Origin: Parietichytrium sp. I65-24A
Lineage: Eukaryota > Sar > Bigyra > Thraustochytrida > Thraustochytriidae
Reading direction: 5' to 3'
Length of the DNA: 64,000 bases
NCBI GenBank assembly: GCA_012862575.1
Contig: BLSF01000009.1
Location: forward strand, 707,961 to 771,960
Shown: piece after piece, positions 48,231 through 59,100 of the stretch
Position numbering within the stretch: position 1 is the first letter of the stretch
Layout of the letters: every line of letters begins with the position of its first letter
The notes under the pieces: model-generated
Database searches by the model: none
What the model saw: the letters and a program-made list of their open reading frames with translations, nothing else
What the model was told of the DNA's origin: nothing
Translations under genes and position numbers: made by a program

Positions 48231-50726
48231 ATGGGCCAGCAGGCGTCGCAGGCGTCGCCAGTCCCCGGCCGTTACGCTGCGAGGACCGAAGCGGCGCTCC
48301 TCCCTGCTGCCCCTCGGCATGGGGATCGGCAGCGGGTTCTCCTGCTACCCCTGCGCGCCGGTTCCACGCGGGAGTGGACGGCGGGCGGGTTCTCCGGCGG
48401 ATTCTCGCCCGCAGACCGCGCTGGAACCGCATGCCGCGGACAGGTTCTCACTGCGATGGGTTCCGCCCCTGTTGGTGTCATGGATGGAGATGGAGACGGT
48501 GATGGAGACGGTGATGCACGGGGGAGAACGAATGGCGCGGGAGAAATGCTAGCAATTGGCGCGGACGCAAGGCTATGGACGCGAGTGTGTGGCGCTTGGC
48601 AACGCGCGGCTGTCGTTGTTCAGAACGATTCGTTGTGCGCTGGTACGGCTCAAGAAACGGCGCATGTCGAAGCCGATGCTCTACCCAAAGCCAGTGCAAA
48701 GAACAGTTCACGTGCCAATGCACTCGCGGAAGCGCGGGGCGCGGGGGAGTCCAAGTTAAGCGCAAACTACAATGCACATTTCAAGCTCAACGACAACGAC
48801 AACGCGGTCGCGGAAGCGCCAGGGATGCCAAGTGTGCGGGAATCCAATGCCAACGCATGTTCAGGAGCCAACTCGAATGTGGGTGCGAACGTGGACGGGA
48901 ATTGGGAACGCTTGCAGGAAGGGGAGACGGTGCAGTGGCGGTTGGCGGCCTTGGACGGCGGCAAGCATGACGGCGTAGCGTCAGAGCAGTTGTGGGCTGC
49001 AGTGCAAGAGCACACCGGCGAGAATTGGAAGGGCAGCGCGAGTGTGCTGGTGATGCGTTCAATTTGCGACGGTATTCAGACTCATGAACCTCGCGTGGCA
49101 GCCCACGCCCTGCTCCTCGCTCATGCTGGGTCCCGCGGCGACCACGGGGACCGCGAAAACAAGAGGGGAGAAACGACGCCGCTGCGCGCGACGCTGGTGA
49201 AGATTCAAGCTGGGGCCAGGATTGTGCAGGTGGCGTGCGGCGCTTCGCACGTTTTGGCGTTGGACGCCGCTGGTGTTGTCCACAGCTGGCAGGCGGCGGC
49301 GGGAGCCGGTGCTAGAGCTGCAGTTGCCGGATTGCTAATTGGCAGGACCGGCGGACCTAGTCATGAACCCGGAGTGGTGCAAGCGCTCAACGATGCTAAT
49401 GCGCCGATCGTGCAGGTGGCTGCGGGGCACTTTCACTCGATGGCGCTCAGCGCGAGTTGCAGGGTATTCACGTGGGGCGACGGCCGCGGGGGAAAGCTGG
49501 GCCATGGGGAGGAACTGGACGAGGTGTTTCCCAGGGAGGTCGAGTATGTGCAAGTGGGGCCCCGCGACGGAGAGAAGCTCGCGCTGAAGCTTCAGGTCCC
49601 GATCTCGTGCGTCGCTGCAGGTAGAACCCACTCGGCATTCCTCGGCGTTGGCGGAACACTTTTCGTCTTTGGATCCAACGCCGACGGGCAGCTGGGCTTT
49701 GAAACTGACGTCGTGCGGAAGGTGCAGACCCCGATGCACGTAGCAGCGCTGTCCAAAGGGAGAATGGCGGTGAAAACGTGCTTCTGCGGCGAATGGCACA
49801 CGGCCGTGCAGACCAGTACAGATTCACTGCTTGTGGCCGGACGGCTGGAGAGCACAAGCGGCGCAGGATGCGAAGAGGACGGGTTCTGCGGTGACAAGGA
49901 TGGGTTCCGTCTCTTTGCACCACCGCGTGGGACGAGGGTGAAAAATCTCGTCAGCGCCCTCGCTTACACCGTTTGTCCGGTCGACCAAGAAGAAGAGCCC
50001 GAAGCGGACGGTGCTTTAGATACGGAAGGCAGAGTTAGTATTACTTTAAAATTTAGGCCAATGCCGGATTTAAAATCTTGCGCAGAGGTTTTGCGTCCAC
50101 AGAGGGAGGAACTAATTCCGACAAAAGAATTGCCAAACCAATGCTGCGTGTGTTGTGCATATCATCAACAGTATGCAAAACGTCCGATGTGGAAACAGAG
50201 TCACCATCGCGCTTCCTCTCCAAAGTGCCCGGCCTGCAGCGAAGAGGTCATTCTGGCGCAGAGCAAGCAGCTGCGCGATCAAAAGGCGCAAATTGAGTCA
50301 ATGAGACAAATGCTTGAACAGAAAACTGTGGACGCTGCTAGCTTTCGGGAGCTATGTATTCGCAAAGCGAACACGGAAACAGCACTCGGCTCCATGCTGA
50401 GCAGAATGAGATCTGAGGATGCCGTCGAAGGAGGCTGGACCGCCTGTGCTGACGCCATTTGCGAGGTTCTTGAGGGCTTTCATGCGCGCGTCATTCAGCT
50501 AGAAAATGCAAATCAGCATCTTGCTGAAGAAAAGGCACACTTGCTGCAAAGGCTCGAAAGTTCCAACATTGCGAAAGCGCCATTTAGCTCAGATGGAGAT
50601 CAAGAATCTGTCGAGTCAGATTCCTCTGATCCTTCCATTGCAGCATTTCGATCCTCTAGCTCAGACCAGTTTCTGGTCGAAGATTCGGAGGCATGGCACG
50701 TTCCCATCTTTGACGAAGAATTTTAG
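48231..50726 (+). CDS. RCC1-repeat protein with RING-like zinc site and coiled coil
   Basis: An 831-residue protein. The N-terminus MGQQASQ has Gly2 and Ser6 and fits an N-myristoylation site. It is followed by a low-complexity, Gly/Ala/Asn-rich region with a DGDGDGDGDGD run (about 84-95). RCC1-type repeats (about 360-590) read VACGASHVLALD, VAAGHFHSMALSASCRVFTWGDG and CVAAGRTHSAFLG...LFVFGSNADGQLG. Only part of a seven-bladed propeller is recognisable. Near 636-670 is CCVCCAYH...CPAC, a possible RING-like or other zinc site. A coiled coil (about 680-790) and an acidic Ser-rich tail follow. RCC1 proteins act as exchange factors or scaffolds; the zinc site could suggest a ubiquitin ligase, but spacing is not canonical. 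ATG at 48231 is chosen as first in frame. Confidence 0.78.
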   Translation: MGQQASQASPVPGRYAARTEAALLPAAPRHGDRQRVLLLPLRAGSTREWTAGGFSGGFSPADRAGTACRGQVLTAMGSAPVGVMDGDGDGDGDGDARGRTNGAGEMLAIGADARLWTRVCGAWQRAAVVVQNDSLCAGTAQETAHVEADALPKASAKNSSRANALAEARGAGESKLSANYNAHFKLNDNDNAVAEAPGMPSVRESNANACSGANSNVGANVDGNWERLQEGETVQWRLAALDGGKHDGVASEQLWAAVQEHTGENWKGSASVLVMRSICDGIQTHEPRVAAHALLLAHAGSRGDHGDRENKRGETTPLRATLVKIQAGARIVQVACGASHVLALDAAGVVHSWQAAAGAGARAAVAGLLIGRTGGPSHEPGVVQALNDANAPIVQVAAGHFHSMALSASCRVFTWGDGRGGKLGHGEELDEVFPREVEYVQVGPRDGEKLALKLQVPISCVAAGRTHSAFLGVGGTLFVFGSNADGQLGFETDVVRKVQTPMHVAALSKGRMAVKTCFCGEWHTAVQTSTDSLLVAGRLESTSGAGCEEDGFCGDKDGFRLFAPPRGTRVKNLVSALAYTVCPVDQEEEPEADGALDTEGRVSITLKFRPMPDLKSCAEVLRPQREELIPTKELPNQCCVCCAYHQQYAKRPMWKQSHHRASSPKCPACSEEVILAQSKQLRDQKAQIESMRQMLEQKTVDAASFRELCIRKANTETALGSMLSRMRSEDAVEGGWTACADAICEVLEGFHARVIQLENANQHLAEEKAHLLQRLESSNIAKAPFSSDGDQESVESDSSDPSIAAFRSSSSDQFLVEDSEAWHVPIFDEEF

Positions 50727-51120
50727 AGCGAAAAGTCTTGCTTCCCACAGCTTTAAGACCTCGCGGGCCAAATTGATTCATCTCCAACCTCGCCTAGTTC
50801 TCGTCTTGCAGTTCGGTCCATTTCATTTCCAATCTTTTCTTTTCATTCACGTGTAAGTGAATGTTCATTGAAAATGATTGTGAGATTGATTACTTGACTC
50901 GGCAGATAGCGGGGAGGATGATGGGGAAGTAATAGTTGTCCCGATATCCGATTCTCTAATGCTACTGCTCCATCCATTGGATCGATCTGAACTCGTACTA
51001 TCTCGTAACTTACTGCTCGAAAGAGACTGGGCGAAGGAGGTACTCGAGTACACTGTCAGGCAGAGCAGCAGGAGCGCACACTTTGGCACTTTGGAAACAA
51101 TTTACAGGAGAGAAAGAACA
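50727..51120. other. Intergenic region, MYG1 promoter
   Basis: 394 bp. Contains the perfect palindrome at 51040-51051, 69 bp before the MYG1 start. No gene is seen. Confidence 0.45.
51040..51051. promoter_or_regulatory. Perfect 12-bp palindrome GTACTCGAGTAC
   Basis: Second exact copy of the 12-mer at 45201, here just upstream of MYG1. Confidence 0.5.
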
Positions 51121-52280
51121 ATGTCAGCCCGAAATCTTGCGCAATCGCTCGTGCGGTCGAGGTTGGGAGAGTCTTTGCGCGTCCGAGCGCCGTCGCAGAG
51201 CGGAGCTGCTGGGTGCATCGGAACGCACGATGGTCATTTCCACTGCGACGAGGCTTTTGCTTGCGGCATGCTTCAGCTTACCAAGGCCTTCGCAGGGAAG
51301 GAGATCGTGCGAACCAGGGCGAGCGACGTCCTAGACCAGTGCGATATTGTGGTGGACGTTGGAGGTGTATTTAGTGTTGAAAAGCAGCGTTTCGACCACC
51401 ACCAGCGCGGATTTGAGGAGAATTTCGGAAACGGATTCACCACCAAACTGTCCAGTGCGGGATTGGTGTATAAGTATTTTGGCAAAGAAATAATTGGAAG
51501 TATCGCTGAGCACTGCGGGACGACTCTCACCGAGGAAATGGTAAGTTGCTGTCTGCAGCGGAAGGACGTGGAGACAAACTAAATTTTCTGGAATCAGACC
51601 CTGACATTGTGTCCCATTTATCTGCAAAGAACGACATGCTGTTCCTGAAGACTTACAAACACTTTGTGGAGCACGTGGACGGCATTGACAACGGCATTGA
51701 GGCTTACACCGGTGACAAGAACTATTCCGTGTCAACTCATCTTTCAGCACGTGTTGGGTCGCTCAACCCAGCGTGGAACGAGGAGTCAAGCGTGGAGCAG
51801 GAGATGAGCAACTTTTCTGAAGCAGTCCGTTTGACCACGACTGAGTTCACAGAGTATGTAGCCTCGCTCCTCACTGTATGGCTTCCAGCTCGAGAGATTG
51901 TCGAAGCTGGTGTTCGCGACAGACTTCAAATCGATGATTCCGGTGAAATTATTCGTTTGGACAGATGGTGCCCTTGGAAGAGCCACTTGTTCAGTCTTGA
52001 AGAGGAGGGTTTCGAGGGCTTGAAATCTGGCCAAATTAAATACGTTCTTTATCCAGACTCAAGCGAAAAGTGGCGCATCCAATGCGTCCCTCTGGATGAA
52101 GTAAGCTTCACCAACAGATTGTCCATGCCTGAAAAGTATAGAGGAGTACGCGACGAAGCGCTCTCGAGCGCATGGGGAATCCCAGGTTGCATTTTTGTCC
52201 ACGCCGCTGGGTTCATCGGAGGCAACAATACGTACGAAGGAGTCGTGCAGATGGCTAAAAATAGTCTGAAGGGCGTATAA
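51121..52280 (+). CDS. MYG1: MYG1 exonuclease homologue, two exons
   Basis: Exon 1 is 51121-51540 and exon 2 is 51630-52280. The 89-nt intron starts GTAAGT and ends GCAAAG. Joining gives 356 residues; TLTEEM meets [17 protein letters not shown] with no gap against the human protein. Family motifs are [12 protein letters not shown] (metal site), [13 protein letters not shown] (DHH), [13 protein letters not shown] and [18 protein letters not shown]1 is a conserved metal-dependent 3'-5' RNA exonuclease found in mitochondria and nucleus. The N-terminus ([19 protein letters not shown]) is basic and Ser/Leu-rich and fits mitochondrial import. An AG at 51596-51597 is a stronger-looking acceptor but would break the frame, so it was not used. 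Confidence 0.92.
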
Positions 52281-54420
52281 ACCATAGATGAGTAGCTTTT
52301 TTTAATATGCGGTAAAATGCTTTCGAAAGTCGGTCTACTAGGGTAGCTAGCCATGTCAGGCTGCAGAATTTTGCGACTTCGCAAAACATCGGTCGATGGT
52401 GACACGGATGCAAGGTTTTGAAACGCGTGAATTTGATCACTCAGTAAATGTGAGTCGTTTGGATTGCATCCGAGTGCCACTTCTGTTGGTCAGACTGCGT
52501 ACCCTGAATTCAACTGTGGGTTTTCGTCGGAACTCGGAACGAGAACAACTTTTTCCCATTAGGCCTCATCAGAGATTCTTCGATCCTATCAATGCATCAT
52601 AATAGAGCGACCAAACTGCAAGCCTTCTGAGTACTTCCAGGCTGGCAATTTCTAAATTCTAGTTTCCTGCCGTCCACACCAGCCAACCGTTGGGAAAAAA
52701 GTCGACTCAGTCATCCGCTCTTTTTTTACGGTTGGTCCTGTTGCTTCACAAGCCCTTCTGGCATGATCGATGCCTTTGAAGTGCATTCCGCGCTCCAGCT
52801 AGTGCAGTTTTGTGTTGTTCTTCTTTCACGTGGCTTCTCGGGACTCGAATGGTTCAGACCTGGATACGATGAGCCTAACGAGATACGGAAAAATGATAAT
52901 AACAAAGAATAAGAAAATGTTGAACTGCAAGTGGGAATATTACTGTTAAATCAACTGTGTGAGAGAACAGATACGCACGGCATCGCACATGCGCGCACGA
53001 GCTCTCGCAAAGCAAAGCAGGCAGCAATTGTTTGCTAACAATGAGGACGATCGCATCTCAAGAGTCTCCAGAGACACATGTTGCCTTCCGCCGAGGCTTT
53101 CTTCCGATTCCCGAAATTTTCCTCCCTGGTGTGTATCCTCGCATTAGCCTTCCTCACTCACACCTGGCTTTCTTCGTTTTGGATTCTCTCGTGGACTCGT
53201 TTCCCGAAGAGAAGCAATCGGATAGAACGTTTTGATTCGAGGGCGAGTTGTCTGTGGCTGGTCTTGACATCGGTGCCGTCGTCATCCTAACTCGTGTACT
53301 TCAGGATTCTTGGATGTAACCGTTAGAGTGAAGTCTCAATTTGACCTACTGCGTCGTGCACTACCTCAGAGTAATACTACACCCTCTTCCCAACACCACT
53401 CTTGACTCGTGAGACTCTGCTGGGTCACTATGCGATGCACCTCCACAACGTTACACTTCCTTAAAAACAAACCACACTCGTTGCGAGCAATGCCTGACCC
53501 AAATAGCCTCCATCTTCTTTTTGCCACTGTAGAGTTCTCATTTGTCGCATTCGTTGCGTTATTGCAATTTCTTGCGATCATACAGAAGAGAATGGGTTAC
53601 CCAACTTTTCACGTTTCTTTTGTTTCCCTTCAACCGTGGGGAGTTGCATCGCGGATAACACAAAAACTTCTGAGCACTTCCGATTCATGATTTCAGCTGC
53701 TCAGCTCAGAAACCATTTGTGTTTTACGTTCCGTAAATACCCAAGGTTCCTTCTTCGTGCTTGTCAAATATGTCAATTCCATACCATGCCTCATTGATTG
53801 TGAAACCAGGAACTTCAAGAGCTTGACATTTGGCGACAAGAAGAAGAAGAAGAAGAAAAAATTGAAGAAAAACATGGCCTGCCAGGAACGTGCTGCCAGG
53901 AACAATTAAATCAAGCCTCGTCGTGCACGTTAATTCCAGGTCGGCCGTGAGTTTTCTAGTTTTAGATCACCACAGCCAATGGCAGGATGCCTTCGTCCCC
54001 ATCTTTGCTTCCCCGACCAATACATATAAGAGCTGCCCCGTTGCGTCCTCCTACCTTTCACGGCTCGGCAGCCTGCGAAAACGCTCGAAAAATTAATGTA
54101 CTATTGTCGAAAGGCCAAAGCTTTCATTCATTCCCCCTTTCTCCTAACCTTATTCCGACTCTCATTCCTCTCAGTTCAACAATAATTTCTTGTTCTTATT
54201 CTTGTTAGTTCAAATCTAGGACTTTATGACCGTTTGAACTGCACATTCAATTTCAAAGCTCATAATCCGACTTCCGGACCCTCGTAGGCTTCCAGCTTAT
54301 GATTGATTGGAAAGAAAGAAGAAAGAACGCCAAGTATTGAAAGCGCACAGGTCCTATCGCTTCCAGAAGTGCATAGCTGTCTCTGATATGGTGAGAAAGA
54401 AACGCACCCGTCGCGAGGGA

Positions 54421-54449
54421 GAGAAAGAAAGAAAGAAAGAAAGAAAGAA
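54421..54449. repeat. (AGAA)n microsatellite
   Basis: Seven tandem GAAA units. Confidence 0.95.
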
Positions 54450-54841
54450 TCGTTGTGCACTGCAACAGCACCGCTGGTCAAGAGCAGCTACCCACCACTG
54501 TAGACATGCATGGCCAAATCACCGCAGCGAGGCAACCCTGTATGGTAACCGTGGCCTTCGCTACTGGAATAGTTTCCAGACAGATAGCCCACCCCGCTCG
54601 AGAACTTGCTCTCTCAAACTCAAGTGTTTTCCAATGCGTTTACCGTTCCTACTTGCCGTCGTCGTTTTGTCTCCTGCGCTCGTTGGCCCGGCCCCCTGCA
54701 CGATACTGCCGAAGTCAAGTCTCCAAGCAGCTGCGATTGAGCGTTCTCGCCTCTCCCGATTGTAAATATTTTTTCATACCTGCTTGAAGTTCTTCTTCTT
54801 CTTCTTGTAATTTTATTTGTTTTTCGTTCGCGCTCGATGTT

Positions 54842-54885
54842 TTCTGTTCTGAATTCTGAATTCTGGATTCAGAAATTCTGGGTTA
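54842..54885. repeat. Degenerate TTCTGAA repeat
   Basis: TTCTGTTCTGAATTCTGAA and variants repeated about five times; same type as the elements at 1-30, 29786 and 45545. Confidence 0.7.
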
Positions 54886-55216
54886 GGAAATTGAGAATGA
54901 CAAACTGACAAACACAGAAACTTAAGTTCCACAAAAAACACAATAAGAAGAATCTGAACGCCTCTTTCATTGAGAGACTCTGTGGAGCGGCAGCCCAAAC
55001 TTACTGTTAGTACACTTAATTTCATTGAACAATTTCAAAACCAAATCGAACCAGAGTAAAAACAGAGTAAACTCGAATTAAAATAAGAACACGGAATCCG
55101 CGTGCCTTTGTTCTCTGCCAATGAATTGTTTTTTATTCTTCCGTTCAGCAAGTTCTCAAGGCCATGAGTGCTCCTCGATTCAAGAGCAGATCGAGAGACA
55201 GAGGCACAGAGAGACA

Positions 55217-55229
55217 GACACACACACAC

Positions 55230-55266
<37 letters not shown>
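55217..55266. repeat. (CA)n/(GA)n microsatellite
   Basis: A CA run of six units followed by about 16 GA units with one interruption. Confidence 0.95.
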
Positions 55267-55268
<2 letters not shown>

Positions 55269-55406
55269 AGTCACTGACAGCAAGTTCATTTACAACTCGG
55301 TGACTCGCTCCGTTCGTTCCGCTCCGTAAACCACAGTAAAAAAAAAAATCCGCCGTTCACTTCCTCCGCCATGGACAAATTTCACTTTTCAATTTTCACT
55401 TTTCAC

Positions 55407-55466
55407 ATTCGTTGCATTCATTGCATTCATTGCATTCGTTGCATTCATTGTATTCATTGCATTTGC
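55407..55466. repeat. TTGCATTCA nonamer tandem repeat
   Basis: About six copies of a 9-bp unit alternating TTGCATTCA and TTGCATTCG, followed by a TTTGCAGG end. Confidence 0.9.
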
Positions 55467-55698
55467 AGGCCCCGCTCACTGACCCACTTACTCGCTCGCT
55501 CATTGGCTCACGCACTGTCAGCAACAGCGCTGCGGACGGCGGAGAATTTTGTGAGCGAGCATCTACTTAACACTGAGGGAGAAGCAGGCAAGCCGTTTAC
55601 CAGTTCACTGACTCGGACTCAGTCTCAGATAGTTTACTGTTAGCCGAGAGTACCGGTAAAAAAGGTCAACCGTTTCCGCGAGTCGAGAGGGAGGCAAA

Positions 55699-55724
55699 AG
55701 AGAGAGAGAGAGAGAGAGAGAGAG
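55699..55724. repeat. (GA)n microsatellite
   Basis: About 13 perfect AG units, 430 bp upstream of the PAS/membrane gene. Confidence 0.95.
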
Positions 55725-56149
55725 GCGTGGAGGGGCAGAGAGGGCGTGAATGAGAGAGTGATGAGAAATAAAGCAATTGCTTCACATTTGTTACAAGTAT
55801 CAAGGTAGATTGGAACGAGTCATTGAGTCAGTCGGTGCTGTTTCATTTGCAAATGCATGCAAAAGCAGAGAAATCGGAAAAGGAAGCGGGGAAGCAGTAA
55901 GGGGATTGAGAAAGTGGAGAAAGCATGGGAAAAGCGCCGATAGCATTCGCCGTATTGCACTAAGAGCTAGAGTTTTACCACCGTCGCTTTTAAGAAGCAG
56001 GCCACCCCTGTCAGGGGCTGGCGGTGCTGGCGGCACATCAGCTATTCGGACATTCTTCAGCATTGTTGCGAGGACAAGCGCCTTGACCGTGCTGTTCTGC
56101 GGCTGCAGAGCCAGACGAAAGCGCCGGCCGTGACGTTCGTGGCGCCAAG

Positions 56150-59100
56150 ATGAACGACTTGATGCACAGCTCCTCGCGGGAGAGCCACGGCACCGTGGAG
56201 ACCGCGAAGAATGCCACCTTTTTAACGCTTTACAAGCTTCTCAAGAACATGAGCCTGGGGGAGAGGTACTTTTACGCTTCCACCGTGCTCACGACCCTGC
56301 AGCTACTCTATCTTCCATTCGCCGCAGAAATGGAGTTCGCGTGGCCAACATATTTTCGGGAAGGAATTGGAAACTCTCTCAAGTACATCTCCTTTGGGTT
56401 TTTGGCGCACGACAGCGATTTGTTATTCATCGTGTTGGTGTCGTTGTCGTTCGTGACAGTTGTTTCTGTTGTGGTGCTTTGCTCTCTTGTCGGACATGAC
56501 AGCTTTTGTAAGGAGAACAGGCATGCGGCTTTGGTGCCGCTGTTAGGAGCGCTTCTGCGCTTGGGCCACACCTTCCTTTTACATCCAGTGCTGGTCGCAC
56601 TCGGAAAGACCATCCCTTGCCATCCTGTCGTGGATAGTCTTCTAGGGTGCTCAAGCAATCTACATATTGCCTTGCAAGTGGCAGCTGCATCCTGCATTGT
56701 CGTCTTCCTCTCGCTGACCTCTTTGTATGCTTTGATCGTAATGAATCCGGTCCCGCCCCAGAACAAAGACCGACGTGTCATTGATTACTGTGCCCCTCAC
56801 GGGCGCGTGGAGTTTGTCTCAACGTGGGTACGCGGAGTAGTGGCACTTTGCGTCGCGGTCGTGAGTAACGAGGCAGCCCAGATTTCCACGACCGTGAGGA
56901 GCGCCTATGTGGTCTGTATTGTGGCAAGTGGGTTATTTCTCGTGGCATCGTACTTGTACTACCTTCCATTCTTTAAGATGAACTGGAACGTCGTTTGCAT
57001 CGCATGCTATTCGGTGTATCTGTGGTCCGGGATTAGCTTGGTTCTTGCTGAAGCCGTGTATGATCCCGACGACTTCAGCTCTCTCCTGGTGTTCTCGGTG
57101 GCGCTCCCTTTCTTCACATTCAGCTGCATTTCATTGATTCGACATAGGGTGAAGTCACTGACTCGAACCACAAACGACATCGTCCTCCAGAGTCCATACC
57201 TTGTTGAGCTTCGCCTTCGACTTCTGCACCAAATGAGCGAAAAGTTTGATTTTTCTGGGGATGCTGAAATTGGATATAGAAATGCTATGGAGTCCTATCC
57301 CGACTCCCCGTTCCTCTGCCTCTACGTTGCTGCTCTCGTCTTACACACGGGGAAAAAGGTGGTTTACGCCCTCAACTTGATTAGAAGAGCGCGACAACTT
57401 CCTCTGCCTCCTGATTTGGAGTTCTCGCTCTTCGTGCACAACAAAGCAAACGAAGAGAGGCAATCTGAAAGTTCTGGAGCGATTTCCTTCATGGAGTTTG
57501 ATCGCCACCTGACCCAAGCCCGAGAGAAAATAGTGGAGACTCTCAAGCATACTGCTCGCTTCTGGAAAAGAGTTGCAACGGATTGCAGTGTTTCAGACCT
57601 TATTAAGGATGGTAAAAATATCCACGATGCAGCGACAGCATGTCGACTCCACCTCAAAAGACTGTTAAAGCTCTCGGACTCTAACATTGAGGCGATCAGA
57701 TGGTATGCCATATTCGTTGCATACGTGATGAATGATCATCATTCGGCTGTCAAGTTTCTTCGCAAAAAGGACCAGGGCATCAATGACACCACAGGCGGCG
57801 GCTTCGCAGTGTGCACGGTGAGTGGAAATTCCGCAACGCTAGGTCAGGTTCTGGACTGCACAGATGCGCTTTGCAGTATGTTTGGGTACTCCAAGTCTGA
57901 GCTCGTTGGGAGAAACGTCAAGATGCTTTGCCCACAGCCTTTTGAGGTCATGCATGATCTTTTTTTGAAACAATTCCTCACTTCCGACGAAGAGTTTTCG
58001 ACTAAGACGCGAAGAATCTACGGCATGCATAGAAGCGGATTTTTGCTGCCCTTGGATTTTGTGATCACCCCAAGCACAAATTCGAATAGCGACCTTATTT
58101 TGATAGGCAAATTTGAAGAACGGCCTCTGCCAGAGTCACAACATCTCTTACTGCTTGATGGGAAGACCGGGTATATTACTTCCTCGAGCCAGTACGCCCC
58201 AGATGTGTTGCACATTGATCTGAGCGACATTTATACCCTGAATCTCCACATTTCGGACGTCATCCCGAACTTCTTCATGGAGGACAAGAGTATACGCTTC
58301 AAAAATGAAGAGAAAATCCAGATAGCTTCGGGGATATTCAAAGTTCGTGTGAAGCAGCAGGATTTCAAGAGCGCAGAGAGGTCCACCGTGAATTTCGATG
58401 TACGAATTATTGTCATCATGCTCACTTTGGTGGAGCGAGTCGAAGAGAACGAATTCCTAACTTCAGATCCTTGCTCTTACGAGCCAGATTCCGCTCAAGG
58501 TTCGATGTCTTCTGCAGAAGGTGACATTCCCCTCGTGGACTCGAATGACCCTACTGAGAAACTTGCTCACATTTTACATCCACCACCCGACTCGGCTGTC
58601 GAGACAAGCTCTTCTCAAGTAGAGTCTCGAAACTCCAAGATCGAACGCGACGAGTCCTCGACCGAGAGAGATACAAGCTTCAAGGACTCTAGCTATGCTC
58701 CTGTGCCTGATTCCGAAGAGAACAGTGCAGCGTTGCAACCTCCCAAGTTGCCAACCTTGAAAGCAATGCCTCCTCAAATTGGTCGAGGCGCAGTGATTCG
58801 ACAAGTCATGCCTTTGACCGCGTCAGGAAAGCGGAACGGAACTCAAATGTTTGGATCTCCGGTGCAGGCTAGTCCGAAGGTGCCACCAACGCAAAGAAGA
58901 GCAAAGCTGACGGGAGACGACGATCAGTCCGATACAGAAAGCGAGCTGAGTTTTTCATACAAAGCTGGACCCAGCAAAGGAAGTGGTGCCCGTGGACGTA
59001 ACTTTCGAAATCCCGGGCTGTCCCCATCATCGCCATCGAGCCCTTCTATTGTAAGCAGGTCCTGGAAAAACAAGAATCCTCTCGGAGACGGAGCAAGCCA

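Larger units (their letters stand above)
52281..56149. other. Long gene-poor region with microsatellites
   Basis: 3.87 kb in which no frame looks like a real protein: open stretches are under 160 codons, of biased composition, and mostly start at non-ATG codons. It holds an AGAA repeat, two GA repeats, CACA, and a nine-base TTGCATTCA repeat. The end should contain the promoter of the PAS/membrane gene. A non-coding RNA cannot be excluded. Confidence 0.5.

Noticed and set aside
52281-55700. Small frames such as 53409-53690 and 54307-54765
   Set aside because: Short, unlike real proteins in composition, no motifs, and they overlap simple repeats.
55777-56133. 118-codon plus-strand frame just before the PAS/membrane gene
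   Set aside because: It contains no ATG apart from an alternative start, has biased basic composition and is in leader position.
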